Of a stretch of DNA of 64,000 nucleotides, positions 48,501 to 60,429 are shown piece after piece. The DNA is taken from positions 12,697,820-12,761,819 of the forward strand of contig NC_058146.1 in NCBI RefSeq assembly GCF_011075055.1, read 5' to 3'. How positions within the stretch are numbered: position 1 is the stretch's first letter; each line of letters begins with the position of its first letter. The DNA comes from Mangifera indica (lineage: Eukaryota > Streptophyta > Magnoliopsida > Sapindales > Anacardiaceae). The translations under genes were made by a program, and so were the position numbers. The notes beneath the pieces are model-generated. The model was not told the origin of the DNA. It saw only the letters and a program-made list of their open reading frames with translations, and made no database searches.

Positions 48501-51349
48501 TCAAATTAAATTCCTCGTCCCTGCCTTGCTTCTTACCAAATGAAGCAGGCAACTCAGACAACCCTTTTTTCCCACCCTGGTCAGGAATTTCAGCTCTATC
48601 AGGAACAAGAACATCTGGATCTTCAGGCTCGGTTGCACGCTTAGCCAAGACAAGCTTCTCACTCCTAGTCTTCAAAACTGAGGAACCGCCATTACAGTCA
48701 TTTACATGCTGTGCAACATTTACAGATTCCTCCCTTAAATTTGATTGAATTTTGGAACCTCGAACTTTATCTCTCTTTGCACGCTTGGCTACATTAGGTG
48801 CTTTCATACCTCTCTTACCCAATTTACTATTTCCAATTTGATGGTTAATATCTATGCTTCTAGGAGAGGATTGGGGCAAACCCTTATCTCTAATTCCATT
48901 TCCTTTTCCAGAGTTCAATTTAACGTTCTCAATGTGTTGTTCATTTTCAACATGTGAAGCTGCTTCTAAATTCTTCTCTTTATAATGATCACTAGCATCA
49001 CTGTCGGCCACCTGCATTTCGCAAGAACTTTGAGAAAAAAACACATAAGCTAAGCAAAATTAGAGGCCTGAAGATAAATGTAACATAATTGCAACAAAAA
49101 CCTGTGTCTTAATAGGACTTGGAAGCAGTTCAGGGGAGCAAGGCCTTTGAGTCCATTCAAACATCTCACTATCAAAGTAATCCACATCACCAGTTCTATG
49201 ATGCGTTTCTGCCTACATGAACATTCAAGATGTTAAAAAACAAGCCTGTGGCATAAAACAATTATCACTACACTGGTATCAAATAGCATATAAATCCCTT
49301 CAAAATGATAGAAATCTCGTGTCTGTCAACAAATCTAGTAATGAAAGCAACAAAGTCATGACATCCAGGAAAATATAACATCACTTGACATAGCAAATTC
49401 TGAAAATACCAAATCAGTAACTTTGAAGTCCAGTGAAGTATATCTTCATAACAATCTTTAAAACAAGAATGAAAACAAGACTAGACTTAGCAGCGACTCA
49501 TACGCGTGCACACACACACAATCAATTAGAAATTAGTACTTACTGTTGGGGACAATTGAGGAGAACTTTTATCATATGAATCCATTATATCACTGAAAGA
49601 AGGAATCTCTGGTGGTGTTATATATGCATCCCTGTCCGACTGCTGAGTTGACTTCTCTTCATCCACTTCCTCTCTCAACCAAAAGAAAGGTTGAAGCACT
49701 GGTCCTTTTTCATTTAAAAAAGATTTTTCCCTCAAATCAACAGAGCTGTCCTTCAATTGAATGCTGCTGTTATTAACCAATTCGTCTTTGAACTTTGCAA
49801 GCTGTTCTGGGGTTTCTGGAAGAGGATACTTGGCAACCTGAACCCTTTTCTTGTTTGGAAAGGACGGCTTCACAGCATCAGGGTCAGAAATATCCAAATT
49901 GGTTTTACTTTTTCTCCCTGACCCTTTTCTTTTGGATGTTTCCTGATAATCTGCTGTGTCCTGACAATTCTTACTTGTAGCTAGCTCACTAAATGTGTGA
50001 GAGCCTTCAACTCCCTTTTCTCTATCTGTAACCAGGAGCAAGGAACATTAGAACGTTGTTTTTTTGGTGGACAAATAGAAAAAATAAACATTATCGAAAT
50101 TCAGTATCAATCTCCTTGAACAAAACAGGCATATTTATTGCATACAGATGCACATGACAGTGCCAATTTAACAAATTGAGTGTTTAAAGATATTTCAGTC
50201 AAGATGAAAGGGAAACAATAAATTGATTTTTCATGAGGCATATGTGGAACTGATTGTGTCTCCCCTGATAGATTATAACACTCTTGTGGATGTTCAATAT
50301 TCTTCTTAGGTTGAGGCTTTTGTTTCTAATAAATAAAGATTCAGTGAAATTTATATTTGAAATTGGTGTCTTGCTGTATCACCTAATGACATAATCGATG
50401 TTTCATTCTGTGTGACAAATATATTGACACCAGAAGCAACTTCCATGCTTTTATAGATGCCCACCAAGTTATCCATGTGAGGAGCAGCACGAACCTCTGG
50501 CAAAATTACAAAAGCTTATAATATAAGAATGCAACAAGTTCAGAAAGGCATATAATAACTGAAAAACCAAATTATATAATTCAGTCATTCTCAACTACTA
50601 ACATATTAAACTTTTTGCATCAATGGCAAAGCAAACTTTTGTTATCAAACAAGTTTAGACAAATCACAGATGAAAGAAAAACTTTTACCAATGCATTAGT
50701 TTCGGTAAATACAAGTTCTCCACCGCAAAGGTACGACATCACAACAGTGGCCCTAATAAAACTCTAAAAAATAATTTAGATTTGCGAAAAAGCTGATGAT
50801 CAATAACAGGTGCATAAAACAGTGATTGATTAAAACAAACTGACAACCTTATTAACCAAATTACGAATTTCAAAATTTGCCTTTAACCCTAACAAGTTGC
50901 ATGAAATTTTCTGAAAAAAGATTATAGCACTATGAGCATTATAACACTATTTAGTTTAACAATAAAAGATTAGAAATCATACCTCTACGACGATAGGGCA
51001 CTTTACAAACAGGACAATTGGAACCGGACTTCATCGATTTCATAATGCATGAACTGAAAACAAACACAACCATCAGATCAGCATTTCTTTTGAAATGAAA
51101 GAACGGATAAGCCAAGCCAGCCAAACAAAACTTACTTGCAGAATACATGATTGCATGTGAGTGAAACAGAAGAATTCAGCAAACTCAAGCTGCAAAAAAT
51201 TTTACAAAAAAAAAAAAAAAATCTGATTGATTAATTTGGACCAAATTAATAAAGTTGTTATGAAGATGCTTTATTGAAATGAGATGTTACCAAATTGGAC
51301 ACTTGAGTTCTCGGCCCATTCTCTCTAGCTGTGTTCTTGGATCTTCCAT
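45565..51349 (-). CDS. BRCA1: BRCA1 homologue: RING E3 ligase with extended PHD and two BRCT domains
   Basis: Fourteen exons, minus strand: 51349-51291, 51189-51136, 51053-50983, 50496-50383, 50025-49544, 49212-49102, 49011-48022, 47931-47831, 47560-47374, 47261-47164, 47045-46925, 46845-46680, 46437-46319, 45921-45565. All have GT..AG borders and compatible phases; total 3030 nt, 1009 residues. The RING finger has C17, C20, C32, H34, C37, C40, C51 and C54. The plant BRCA1 motif PFFWLREE and SEMFEWTQRPCSPE follow in exons 5-6. The 330-codon exon 7 is Lys/Ser-rich and probably disordered with nuclear targeting clusters. The extended PHD runs about 617-735. BRCT1 starts near 782 (W852 in EWVKAC); BRCT2 runs about 895-1000 (W994 in SWVLNC). 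In plants BRCA1 pairs with BARD1 as a nuclear ubiquitin ligase for homologous recombination. BARD1 was excluded because the RING (ELKCPICLSL..) and FFWLR motif are BRCA1-type. Exon borders are inferred from sequence alone. Confidence 0.95.
46032..46158. repeat. 63-bp tandem duplication in BRCA1 intron 13
   Basis: Two head-to-tail copies (46032-46094 and 46095-46157) with no visible difference. Each contains CACTACACTATCTTCATATG and ends ..ACTAGTCATA. It lies between the exons ending at 46319 and starting at 45921, so the protein is unaffected. Confidence 0.96.
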
Positions 51350-51480
51350 CTTCGGAGAAAAGTTTCTTTCTTTTGTTTGTAAGTTGTTTGTTTGAAGAGC
51401 GAGAAAGTTATTGCGTTAAGGAGAAGAAGAGACCGGAGAGAGCGAAGGCGGCAAGTTTGTTTTGAATTTTGGGAACTATG
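51350..51480 (-). promoter_or_regulatory. BRCA1 5' UTR / proximal promoter region
   Basis: A CT-rich leader on the minus strand (GCTCTCTCCGGTCTCTTCTT.. around 51430) precedes the start codon, as is common in plant 5' UTRs. No upstream ATG in a strong context was noticed. The transcription start cannot be placed. Confidence 0.5.
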
Positions 51481-51519
51481 AATTTAGTTTCAATTTAACC
51501 CGCCCAAATGTTGTCACTC

Positions 51520-51527
51520 TTTCGCGG
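51520..51527 (+). promoter_or_regulatory. Candidate E2F site upstream of BRCA1
   Basis: TTTCGCGG matches the plant E2F consensus WTTSSCSS. It is 171 bp upstream of the start codon, in a stretch that also contains GGCGGG-type sequence on the minus strand (51498-51507). Arabidopsis BRCA1 is a known E2F-linked S-phase/DNA damage gene, so the site is plausible. No expression evidence is available here. Confidence 0.5.
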
Positions 51528-51719
51528 CTAAAATTTGTTTTACTTACTACAATAAATTAAAAATCCGCCTAAATAAGATTGGCGTTTATGGGCTTGACTT
51601 GAATAAAGGTTGGTGTCAATGGTCAGACGGATTGATACATCAGAATGATATAGACTTGGCAACGGCAGGATTAAAAAGCCCGGCCCAGAGGCATGATCTG
51701 AAAAATTGTAAATCATATT

Positions 51720-52342
51720 CCGCTAAAGGACTTATTCCCACCCAAGGTTTATTGTATTCTCAAATTGATATCGATTAAGTATTGAAAATCTAAACATTTA
51801 TCTATAGGCTATAAAAATTAACAAAATCAATTAAGTAATAAAATCATCATTTAAACTAGTAATATATCCATTCTCTTACTAAATTTAGAAAATTAACAAT
51901 TTCTCTTAAGATTAAACTTTAATATATTACATTTTTCCTCTAGGGTTTCTTTCTTTTTTCCTCCTTTTGTTGGCATTGTCTCTAGTTAGCTTCTCTCTCC
52001 CTCCCTTTTTTCAGTGTCATCTTCATCTTTGAACGAAGATCGTCTTTTGACAAAGACTTTATCAATCTTCATCCAAAGACGACACTAGAAAATGAGAGGA
52101 AAAAATAAGCCAACTAGAGATGACACCAAAAAAGGGAGGGGGAAAAGAAAGAAAAAAAACATAACATTTCAAAATTTAATCTTAATGAAAGTTGTTAGTT
52201 TTCTAAACCTACGGGGAAAATGGATAAAGTTAGTTGGTTATTTTAATTCTAACAACCCGCAGGTGAGTATTTGAGTTTTCAATACTTAACAAATGCTAAT
52301 TTGGGAATGCAACAAATTTTGGGTGGAAATAAGTCCTTGGCC
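51720..52342. mobile_element. Long-TIR foldback-like element, copy C
   Basis: 623 bp, flanked by the direct repeat ATCATATT (51712-51719 and 52343-52350). The left end reads ..AAAGGACTTATTCCCACCC; the right end, reversed, reads GGCCAAGGACTTATTTCCACCC. The inverted arms extend about 280 bp, so most of the element is a hairpin. The ends resemble copies A and B in the ..TTCCCACCC.. part but start differently, and match the left end at 61010. The frame 52092-52274 lies in it and is not a gene. Confidence 0.8.
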
Positions 52343-52350
52343 ATCATATT

Positions 52351-54813
52351 AAGGCTCACCTTTAAGATGGTTCATGTTGAAGCTTGTTAGGAAGGTTCAT
52401 AGGTTGGTCTACTACACTTAATACAAAATTTCAAAATTATAAACTTGAAAAAGTATATAAAAGATCATTTTTAGTGAGTCAAATCATTAAAAAAAAAAAA
52501 AACCTACAAAGACACAACCTAAAGGGCTATAGGTTAGGCCTAAAGCCTTATTTAAATTGTATATATTTTTTATAATATTTGTTGATAAATTAAAATAAAT
52601 AAAATATCAAAGAGTTACTATTATATTATATATAATGGTCAAGTCAAATGGCATTACAACTTAATTAAATTAGTTTTGTACCTTGAGTTTGATAACCTAC
52701 GTCACTTCGTCTATTTGTAATCAAATATGAGTTATTTTAAAACGACAATATTCTATTCTTTGAAATTTGCAAATATTTTGGGTTGTTTTTCTTAACAATA
52801 TCAATAAAGAGCTTTAGGTATTCCAACATACAAGGTTATCTTTGCAAAAATCAAACTTCTTGCATCAAATATGGTATCCACAAATCACCACATTCGGTTA
52901 AGGGGTCAACAACTATTGATTACCTAATCAGTGAGTTAGGATGTCAACCTCGGCATTGAGCAAATGCTACCATTGGAATGTGAGAGAGATAGCCCACTCA
53001 TTTATCAACTATTTTTCATGATGGATGATCATAGGTCCTTAACATATAGCATATAGGACTCACAGTTTTGCTACTCATTTTAATAGAAATTAATTGCTAG
53101 TCACTTTTTAGAATAAGGGTTCTTATGACACAACTAAATGGATTGAAGTCCTTGATTTCATCATTAAGGCAGTGTATATCTTCAACTTGTAAGTCAAGGA
53201 TAACACACTAAGAATTAACATCACTAGTGTGCCACCTTATAGTGCAAGTTGTAAATTCTCCTTTGAAGTCACAATAGGGATAAACTCATGCGTAGGAGAT
53301 AGTGAGTGATAAAATAGAGCATGTTGCTAAAGGTTGAGGGACCTTATTCTAGCAAGTTGGAGGAACGCTGCCAATAAGCGTTCTTTGCACCAAGTGTTGC
53401 CTACCTTTGGTGGGTTTAAAATCTAGGTCATGGGAGGCACTTAGACCATAAGTTTTGTCCTCTTTAAGGTGTATATCGTCAATAGGCTAAGTCTACACGT
53501 GTGTAGGAAAATGATCATTTTGGGACTATCCTGAGATTCTCTCATGGTGTATTTCAAAAGAGATTTTTTGCCTAAGGTTAACAAGTTAAGAGAGTTTGTT
53601 TGCTTTATGGTAAGCATTTAGGGAAGTAGTATGCTAGAGATTGACAACATGCTAGCGTGTTTGGAGGGAGACCCCTCCTGTTGACACCAAACAATTGATC
53701 AATTTTTTTGTCATCAACTAATGTATTCAAAGCCCCACCCAAGATAGACTATTGTAGCAATGTTAATGATCTAATAATGGACCATGATAGTCACTAAGGT
53801 GGTGCGAAATAAATGCAAAAAGAATATTGGACACTAGACTTTTAACTTAGTTTGGTCCACTATTCAAGAGTATATATATTCATAATTATAATATTAGTAG
53901 CTGTAAGAGAATACGTCAACAAAGAAAGTACAAATATTACCAAAAAATGTCTTAAGAATAACTCGTCTTTGGAAAGAAGCTTTTACGGAAACTACTAAGA
54001 TGAAGTGAAACTAATCTTGAGTTTGAATGATATGTCTAATCTCCATTTGTACTTTTGTTGTGTTTTCCCTTTTTAACTTAACAATCTTTCGAATTTATAA
54101 AATTCAGAAAAAAGATTACACTGTTATCAATCATAATTCAAAATTTAAATCCAAACATTAACTTCATAAATGGTTGCTTCAAAGAAAAGATTATGATTGA
54201 AGTTGATGAAGAAGACATTATTTTTCGTCGCGGGTAAATAATATGGAAAGGGTGTCGGTGAAATAAGTTCTATGGTCAATAGATGCTTATCCACTAGTAA
54301 AAGCACAAGTTGTTGCTTCAATAAATTAATGCTTTAGGAACGACTGCACAACTGTTAGGTTAATCATGAATTAGAAAGATTAATTAAAAAGTAAGGATAA
54401 GTGAGTAGTCTTTGTTAGAACCTATTTGCAGATGAAGAAACCCACACGATAGGGGGGTCTGTTTACAAGTTTTAAAACCTGTAGGTTTGTTGGGACAATT
54501 TGCAGGTTCATAAACCTGAAAGCTAGTGTTATTAGCTTAATTAATATTTTTCCTTTTACTTAGGCAACTGAAATTAACCTTAAAAGGGTTCAACACTTAC
54601 ATTGCAACTACCTTTATAGGAACATTTCAGAATTAACATGTAGTGGGGTAACCAAAGCTAGCTTCTTGAGCAAAGGGTGCAAATACAAGAATAATAATAA
54701 CAATATATAGAGAGAGAGAGAGCTCTTTCATATGTTTATCTGGAGCTCATCAATTGGACATGAAAATGAATTTTCAGGGAGAAAAAAGATGTAAAGGGTG
54801 AAATAAAACGGTA
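52351..54813. other. Intergenic region between BAG and BRCA1
   Basis: No gene or known transposon motif was recognised in about 2.4 kb. It may contain an old LTR-like remnant (52900-53800), but nothing readable. A (AG)n run is at 54710-54722. The part next to 54813 will contain the BAG 3' UTR. Confidence 0.45.
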
Positions 54814-57800
54814 TCAATCAAAAAGTTCCCAGGGAGGTGTGGTCGGAGGAGGCTCAAATGTCTCCCATTTTGATGTCACAATAACTGGCTTTACTTTTTC
54901 GTTTGATATCTTCACAACATCTAGACTTTCAACACACTTCTGCACTCTCTTGCCCTGCATGAGTAAGTATTTATCAAAATTAATTGATTCAATAATATGT
55001 TTTCTTAAGAAATTAAATTTATATAAACCTGCGAAATTTTCTGAGAAGAAGCCTCTCCGTCTGCAGAAATGTTGTCCAGCTTGATAGCTTGTCTCATCAG
55101 CATCTCAATCAATGTTGTGATTTGAACTTCTGGTACCTTTATTCCATTTGAGACTGAGTTTTCAATGGCAGAAACCTATCACGTGCAAACACAATTTAAT
55201 CACCAATCTAATTATAAAAAAGAAAAGCTAAATGTATTTCCCACCTCTGATTAAAAGACAAATTTCATTAAGTTTTAAAAAACTGAAGGCACACCCATTA
55301 TCAATTTCCATTAGTAAATTTTGTTTATTTTTTTAATTAACTATTTTACTTTTTTATTAGAATTACCAAACTACCATTAATACTTAATATAAATATCAAA
55401 TTATTGATATATCCTCATAAGTTAAAAATTTATCATTTAAACTTTTAAATATTATCAAAACTTTAATCAATCTTAAAATATTTTGTTTTGTTCAACACTA
55501 CAAAAAAAAACGTTAAACTTATTTTAAATCTCCAAAACCCCCTAAAATTTTAAAAAGGGAAAAGGACTATTTCCCACCCAACTTTTAGCCCAATTACAAA
55601 CTTACACCCATAGGAGATGAAAAACCTAAACTCCCACTTATGATCAAACTGCAGTCCAAATTTTCAGTTAGGGACATGGGTAAAATTGTCATTTTACCTA
55701 TGAACTTTAAAACTTTAAAATTTTACCATTTCCCTCCTCCAGGTTTTAAAAATTAACATCTTAACCCATCCTCAAAGTTTGAAAAGTTTAGATTTCACCC
55801 CTAGGGTTTGCTTCCTTCTTCGGTCACCACCGACGGTCGACGCATTCTACTAATCCCTCATCTGCGGCTACAAAGGATGACCCTTCGTTGCCCAGATCTG
55901 GAGTGACGGAGAGAGACCTCTTCGTCGTACGGTGGTACGACGAAGAAATCTCTGTCTCTTCGTCGTATCGTGCCACGAAGAGATCTCCGTCTCTTCGTCA
56001 CACCGTGCGATGAGAAGATGAAGATCTTTTCATCACACTACCATCGTCACACCAGGAGAAGGAAGAGGCCGGAGACGATACCAAAAATGACGTCGGAAGA
56101 TAAAGTTGAAGAATGGGGGTGAAACTGCTATTTTTAAAAGTTATAGGGGGCGGCTGCATTTTAAAAAACATGGAAACCCTAGGTTTGGGGGTGGAAATGT
56201 TACTTTTCAAAGTTTAAAAACTTTAGGTAAAGGTGAAATGTTAGTTTCTAAAACCTAAGGGAGGTGAAAAGTAATAAACTTTATAACTTTTAATATAAAT
56301 AGTAAAATAACTATTTTACCTCTTCATTTAATAGAAAAAATTAACGGAAGTTTGTTTATGGGTGAAAATAGGGGTTTTTCATCTTCTGTGGGTGTAGATT
56401 TGAAAATGACCTAAAAATTAGGTGGGAAATAGTCATTTTCCCCTTTAAAAACTATAATTTACCTTTTAATATACATTATTTTACAAAAGAAAAATATAAT
56501 AAAAAAACTATTCAAAATAACATATGGGAATTTGTTATTTCTAACAAGCCTAGGCGGGCAACAATCTTTTAGACTTAAAAACCAGAAAAACTATATATTT
56601 AGTTATTTATTAAAAGTAATATTATGTGTTTTAGATATACGTATAATATATTATTATATAATTAAATATTATTTTATTTTTAATTTAAAATTATTTAATT
56701 ATATAATAATATATTATTTATTTATTTAAATTATATATAAAAATAAAAGCACCTATAATTTGATTGAATCACTAACAAACATAAGTTCATTGCATGCACC
56801 AAATCCACGTCTAAATACTGAACGGTCAAGATTCTACACCCAATAGTGATATAATAAACCAGCCCACATCAATTCCAGCTGTATCATCCAACCACTTTCG
56901 ACTCCATCTTCATTATTCCTTTCTAACGGCTGCCATTAATCCCTACTATTTCATCATTTATACAAATATGAATATGGCATGTAACAATTTAGCCAATTTT
57001 ATTGGCATTAAATAATTAATATAGGGTTTACCATTAACATATGTTACAAGCTTATCTGATTTGCAAATATTAAAACCTCATCAAAGACAAAAATATAGTT
57101 TAATAATTATTTCGAAAAATGAAACTAAATTATAAATTGTAGCGATAATTTGTAAAATAAGTTGCACGAAATTTAAAGTTAGCGTTGAGGGAGGCTGACC
57201 TGATCCGCCAGCTTATCAACCTCTATGGAGACATTTGAGATGGCACGATGAGCGTTTTGAATCTTTGCATTTCGACGCATCTCAATGGATCTTCTCTCAA
57301 TGCTTGATGGATCCTCCATCAGTATGACTTTTGATCGGTCTTTGACCCCGCACATGTCCAAGTACTCTCCATTTTCTCTTTCTTTCCCTCGAAAAATCAC
57401 CTTCTGTTCATCCGGCTGTAGTCCTGTCTCCGCCGTTAACAGCTTCTTCACATCTCCTACATTTGTCGTCGTTTTGTTTCACGGTAAAAGAAAAAGCGAG
57501 GAGAAAAAACCATGCAGAAGCAACGTAGTAAGTATCAATGAAAGAAAGCCTTACCGACTTATTTTTCTTCTTCATCATTATATAAACTTAATCACTAACA
57601 CCAAATAATTATTCCTTTAAGTTCTAACCAACCAAACAGAAACTTAACCAGATCCAATCATCTTACCAAAAGTCGCCTGAGAATTCACCGAGATCTCGTA
57701 CCGGACAGCACCAAAAGCAATCCTAAGACGAAAATTCGGTGCCGCAACATCCTGTTTTTCGCTTCTCTTCTGGACCAGCATACCTCCTGGCCTCACTTCA

Positions 57801-57898
57801 CAGTCAATCTCTCTTTCTATTGTTGTAGACGACGCCGTCGTCGTAGAACTCTTATGCATTTTACCATACACATTGGCCCTTCGCTTCATCAAGTTCAT
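54814..57898 (-). CDS. BAG family molecular chaperone regulator (BAG1-4 type)
   Basis: Four exons on the minus strand: 57898-57667, 57456-57200, 55175-55029, 54954-54814. Borders are GT..AG and the phases join cleanly; 258 residues. The ATG at 57898 was chosen as the first in frame; M4 or M14 would be alternatives. Residues 36-45 are RPGGMLVQKR, a hallmark of plant BAG1-4. A ubiquitin-like domain spans about 55-128 (..RLRIAFGAVRYEISVNSQ.., VIFRGKERENGEYLDMCGVK). A BAG domain follows at about 130-215, helical, with EVDKLADQVSAIE, LIEMLMRQAIKLD and KRVQKCVESLDVVK. The C-terminus ends SKWETFE..PPWELFD, also typical. BAG domains bind the Hsp70 ATPase domain and promote nucleotide exchange; the ubiquitin-like part may link clients to the proteasome. 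The protein is probably cytosolic. Intron 2 is 2024 bp and contains a transposable element. Which of BAG1-4 it is cannot be decided here. Confidence 0.93.
55557..56443. mobile_element. Long-TIR MULE-like element, copy B, inside BAG intron 2
   Basis: 887 bp, starting GGGAAAAGGACTATTTCCCA and ending ..GTCATTTTCCCC. Direct repeats TTTAAAAA flank it (55549-55556 and 56444-56451). Inverted arms of about 250 bp are readable (for example AAAATTTTCAGTTAGGGAC against the reverse of the right arm). The centre (55850-56060) is GC-rich with TCTTCGTCGTA words. Same family and almost the same length as the copy at 36951. Confidence 0.87.
56452..57199. other. Remainder of BAG intron 2
   Basis: Very AT-rich between the transposable element and exon 2. 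No gene is supported; the frame at 56532-56729 is low-complexity. Confidence 0.6.
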
Positions 57899-58140
57899 TA
57901 TATAAAATATCCTCAAACTTTCCCCCCCAAAAAAAAAGAAACAAGGTTCAAATATTTTCTCGGGAAAGAGAGGGAAAATTCACCTCAGGCCATGGACATA
58001 TAGTTTGTTGTATTTTAATTTGCTGCCGACACAAAGAGAAGGTAACATGGAGTGTGGGGGTTTTATATGGTTTGTCATGGAAGGTTTTGCTTAAAAGACC
58101 TGAAAAACGACAGGAAATTCTTTTAACCAATAATTCATTG

Positions 58141-58346
58141 ACACGTGTATTTTGTCAAGTACGTCGTAGTGACAGCTAAGTAGAGAGGTTGCCGACAGCT
58201 CAAGGAAGGAAGCATCCAAAGAAGGGTGAAAATAAGGGGTCTGATTTCTTTCTATGTTGGGTAAAACCAAGAACGTGGGCGCCTGGCATCTGCCGGATCA
58301 AAATAATCATATATGGGCTGGAGATTTGACGTGAGCTATGTGACGT
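58141..58346. promoter_or_regulatory. Cluster of five ACGT-core elements upstream of BAG
   Basis: ACGT cores occur at 58143 (ACACGTGT, palindromic G-box-like), 58161 (TACGTCG), 58273 (ACGTGGGC, ABRE-like), 58329 (TGACGTGA) and 58343 (TGACGTCG). They lie 245-448 bp upstream of the start codon. Such sites are bound by plant bZIP factors (ABA and stress responses). Binding is inferred from sequence only. Confidence 0.5.
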
Positions 58347-58399
58347 CGTTTTATTATCGGCTCTCAAAGTTCAACCACAATCACTTTTGTCTTTTTCGT

Positions 58400-59945
58400 T
58401 TTTCCCCGTTAAACTATCACGCAATCGTATTACCACGCTAAAACGACAAATTTCATTTCTTATATCATTTTAAAAATTTAATATTAATTAAAGAGGATGC
58501 AAAAACAAAAAATATTCAGGTAAAAATTTAGTTACTATGTTAAAATAATTTTATAATATTTATTAATTTATAATAATATAAATTTTATTATTTCAGAAGA
58601 ATGTTACTAATTATATCTTAGCTCTCAAGCTCTAGGATGTATGTTTTAACCATTTATAAGATATGAAAAATCGATTATTCAACAAACTCATAATATAAAA
58701 TTAAAATGAATAAAATAATATCTCATTTATTTGAAAAGATAATGAAGAGAATTAAGTCTTACCAATCTGTAATCTTACTGTGATTACCCCAAACGTGGTA
58801 AGCTGAAATTTTGAGAGTGTATTTTACATTACATCTTGTTATTTTATTATTTACCCCTTGTTTTAAAGTAAAATTTTTTTAACCTTTTGTAAAAAAATCA
58901 CAAATTAATTTTAATTGTCAAAATTCTTTCATCAATTTATAAAATATATAAGTATTATAGGATTAATATTATTTATATTCAAAAAATATAAACAAAATTT
59001 ATTTCGTTTCACTAACTTTAAAAATTATCACTTTGACTCTTATATTTGATTAAAAAATTTAAAACTGTAACATTAACTTTGATCGATCCCAAACTTGTAA
59101 TTGCATTAATTACGATTAAAGTAGGTTATTTTGTCTTTTTAGTATTCTAAAAAATTAACAAAATTTACTAATTGTACAAACAGAATAAGAAAAAAAAATC
59201 ATTTTTCGACTTCAAGTTATATAATTCATAAAAAAGTTAGTAAAAATCATTTAAATATATAAAAAAATTATTTTAATGATTTCACATTAATAATCATTTA
59301 TAATAAAATTATGTATATCTATTTTAAATATATAAATGAATATATATTTGATGTGTATTATTATTTAATTGAATAATTTTGAATTAATGATAAAATAACA
59401 CTTAATCACATTATAACATATATAAATATGTACTTATTTATATATTCAAAATAGATACGCATAGTATTATTCAATTATTTACAGTTTAACTTTATATATA
59501 TTTTAATTTTAATATTACTTTTGTTTTTAGGGGTGGATACTTTGAAATGCAAAATGACCAAAATAGGTATAATTTAAATATTTTTTTTGTTTAAAAATAT
59601 TAAATTTAATTTATTTTATAAAAAATAAAAAAAATTTAAATTTTTAAAATAAAAAAAATGAAATCAAGCTGTCGTTTGGCCGTATTAAGCCGACGATTAT
59701 TATGATTTGTTGGTGGAGTTCAGTGGTTGGTTTTTGTGAAAATTCAAAAATAATGACCAATATTAAGGCATTTTGGTAAATGACCATTCCAAAAGTGATA
59801 CTGAAATCTAAAGCTATAAATTACGACTTTTGAAATCTTTCAATAACACCGGTTAGATTGTTTCATAACCACTTTGGAAATATGTTTACCTTACCAAACA
59901 CAGTTTGGTGATTGCTTAAAGAATGACTAATTATGGAAGAAACTA
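58400..59945. other. AT-rich intergenic region
   Basis: Very AT-rich sequence with no gene, no recognised repeat ends and no RNA gene. Confidence 0.6.
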
Positions 59946-60429
59946 AGGGGCAGTTTGGTTCCAATTTTTGAAGATTCCCTTAGTAATTTATATTTTATTC
60001 TCTTGTTTAGTTTGTCAGTAATAAAATATTATAGTAATCTTCTATTACCAATGTTGATATGACATGTAATATAGATGGTAATCTGATTATCATATTCACC
60101 TTAGATATTTAAATATTATCAAAGTAATATTAATTTTATTATAATTATATTATTATTTATTAATTTTTTGAGACAAAAATAAATTTATTTTTAATTAATA
60201 TGACAAATAATATAAAAAATATTTAAAAATAATTATATTTAAGGGCATTTAAGTAAAATAATTTACTAGTAATCTTTTATTATCTTTAACCAAATACAAT
60301 AATTATTTTTACCTACCAAATTTTATTAAACATAGTAATTATTTATACCTAATAATCTTTTAAGTAATCTATCTTCAAGGTAATCTTTCTATTTTGATAA
60401 TAAAATATTACCCAAACTAAACTACCCCT
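59946..60429. mobile_element. Tourist-like (PIF/Harbinger) MITE
   Basis: The ends are AGGGGCAGTTTGGTT.. and, reversed, AGGGGTAGTTTAGTT.., about 15 bp of inverted repeat. If the ends start at GGGG, a TAA target duplication is present on both sides (typical of PIF/Harbinger). Length 484 bp, AT-rich, no coding capacity. A degenerate relative is at 33690-34135. Confidence 0.75.

Noticed and set aside
48203..48957. Plus-strand frames of 60-110 codons
   Set aside because: Antisense to the long BRCA1 exon 7; no motif and no splice or start context.
45565..51349. BARD1 as an alternative to BRCA1
   Set aside because: Both have RING, extended PHD and BRCT in plants, but the RING sequence and the PFFWLR and SEMFEWTQRPCSPE motifs are BRCA1-type.
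57285..57608. 107-codon plus-strand frame
   Set aside because: Antisense to BAG exon 2 and its intron; no domain.
43700..58400. A functional gene cluster of BRCA1, BAG and the coiled-coil gene
   Set aside because: Different strands, separate promoters, long spacers and unrelated known roles; no evidence beyond proximity.
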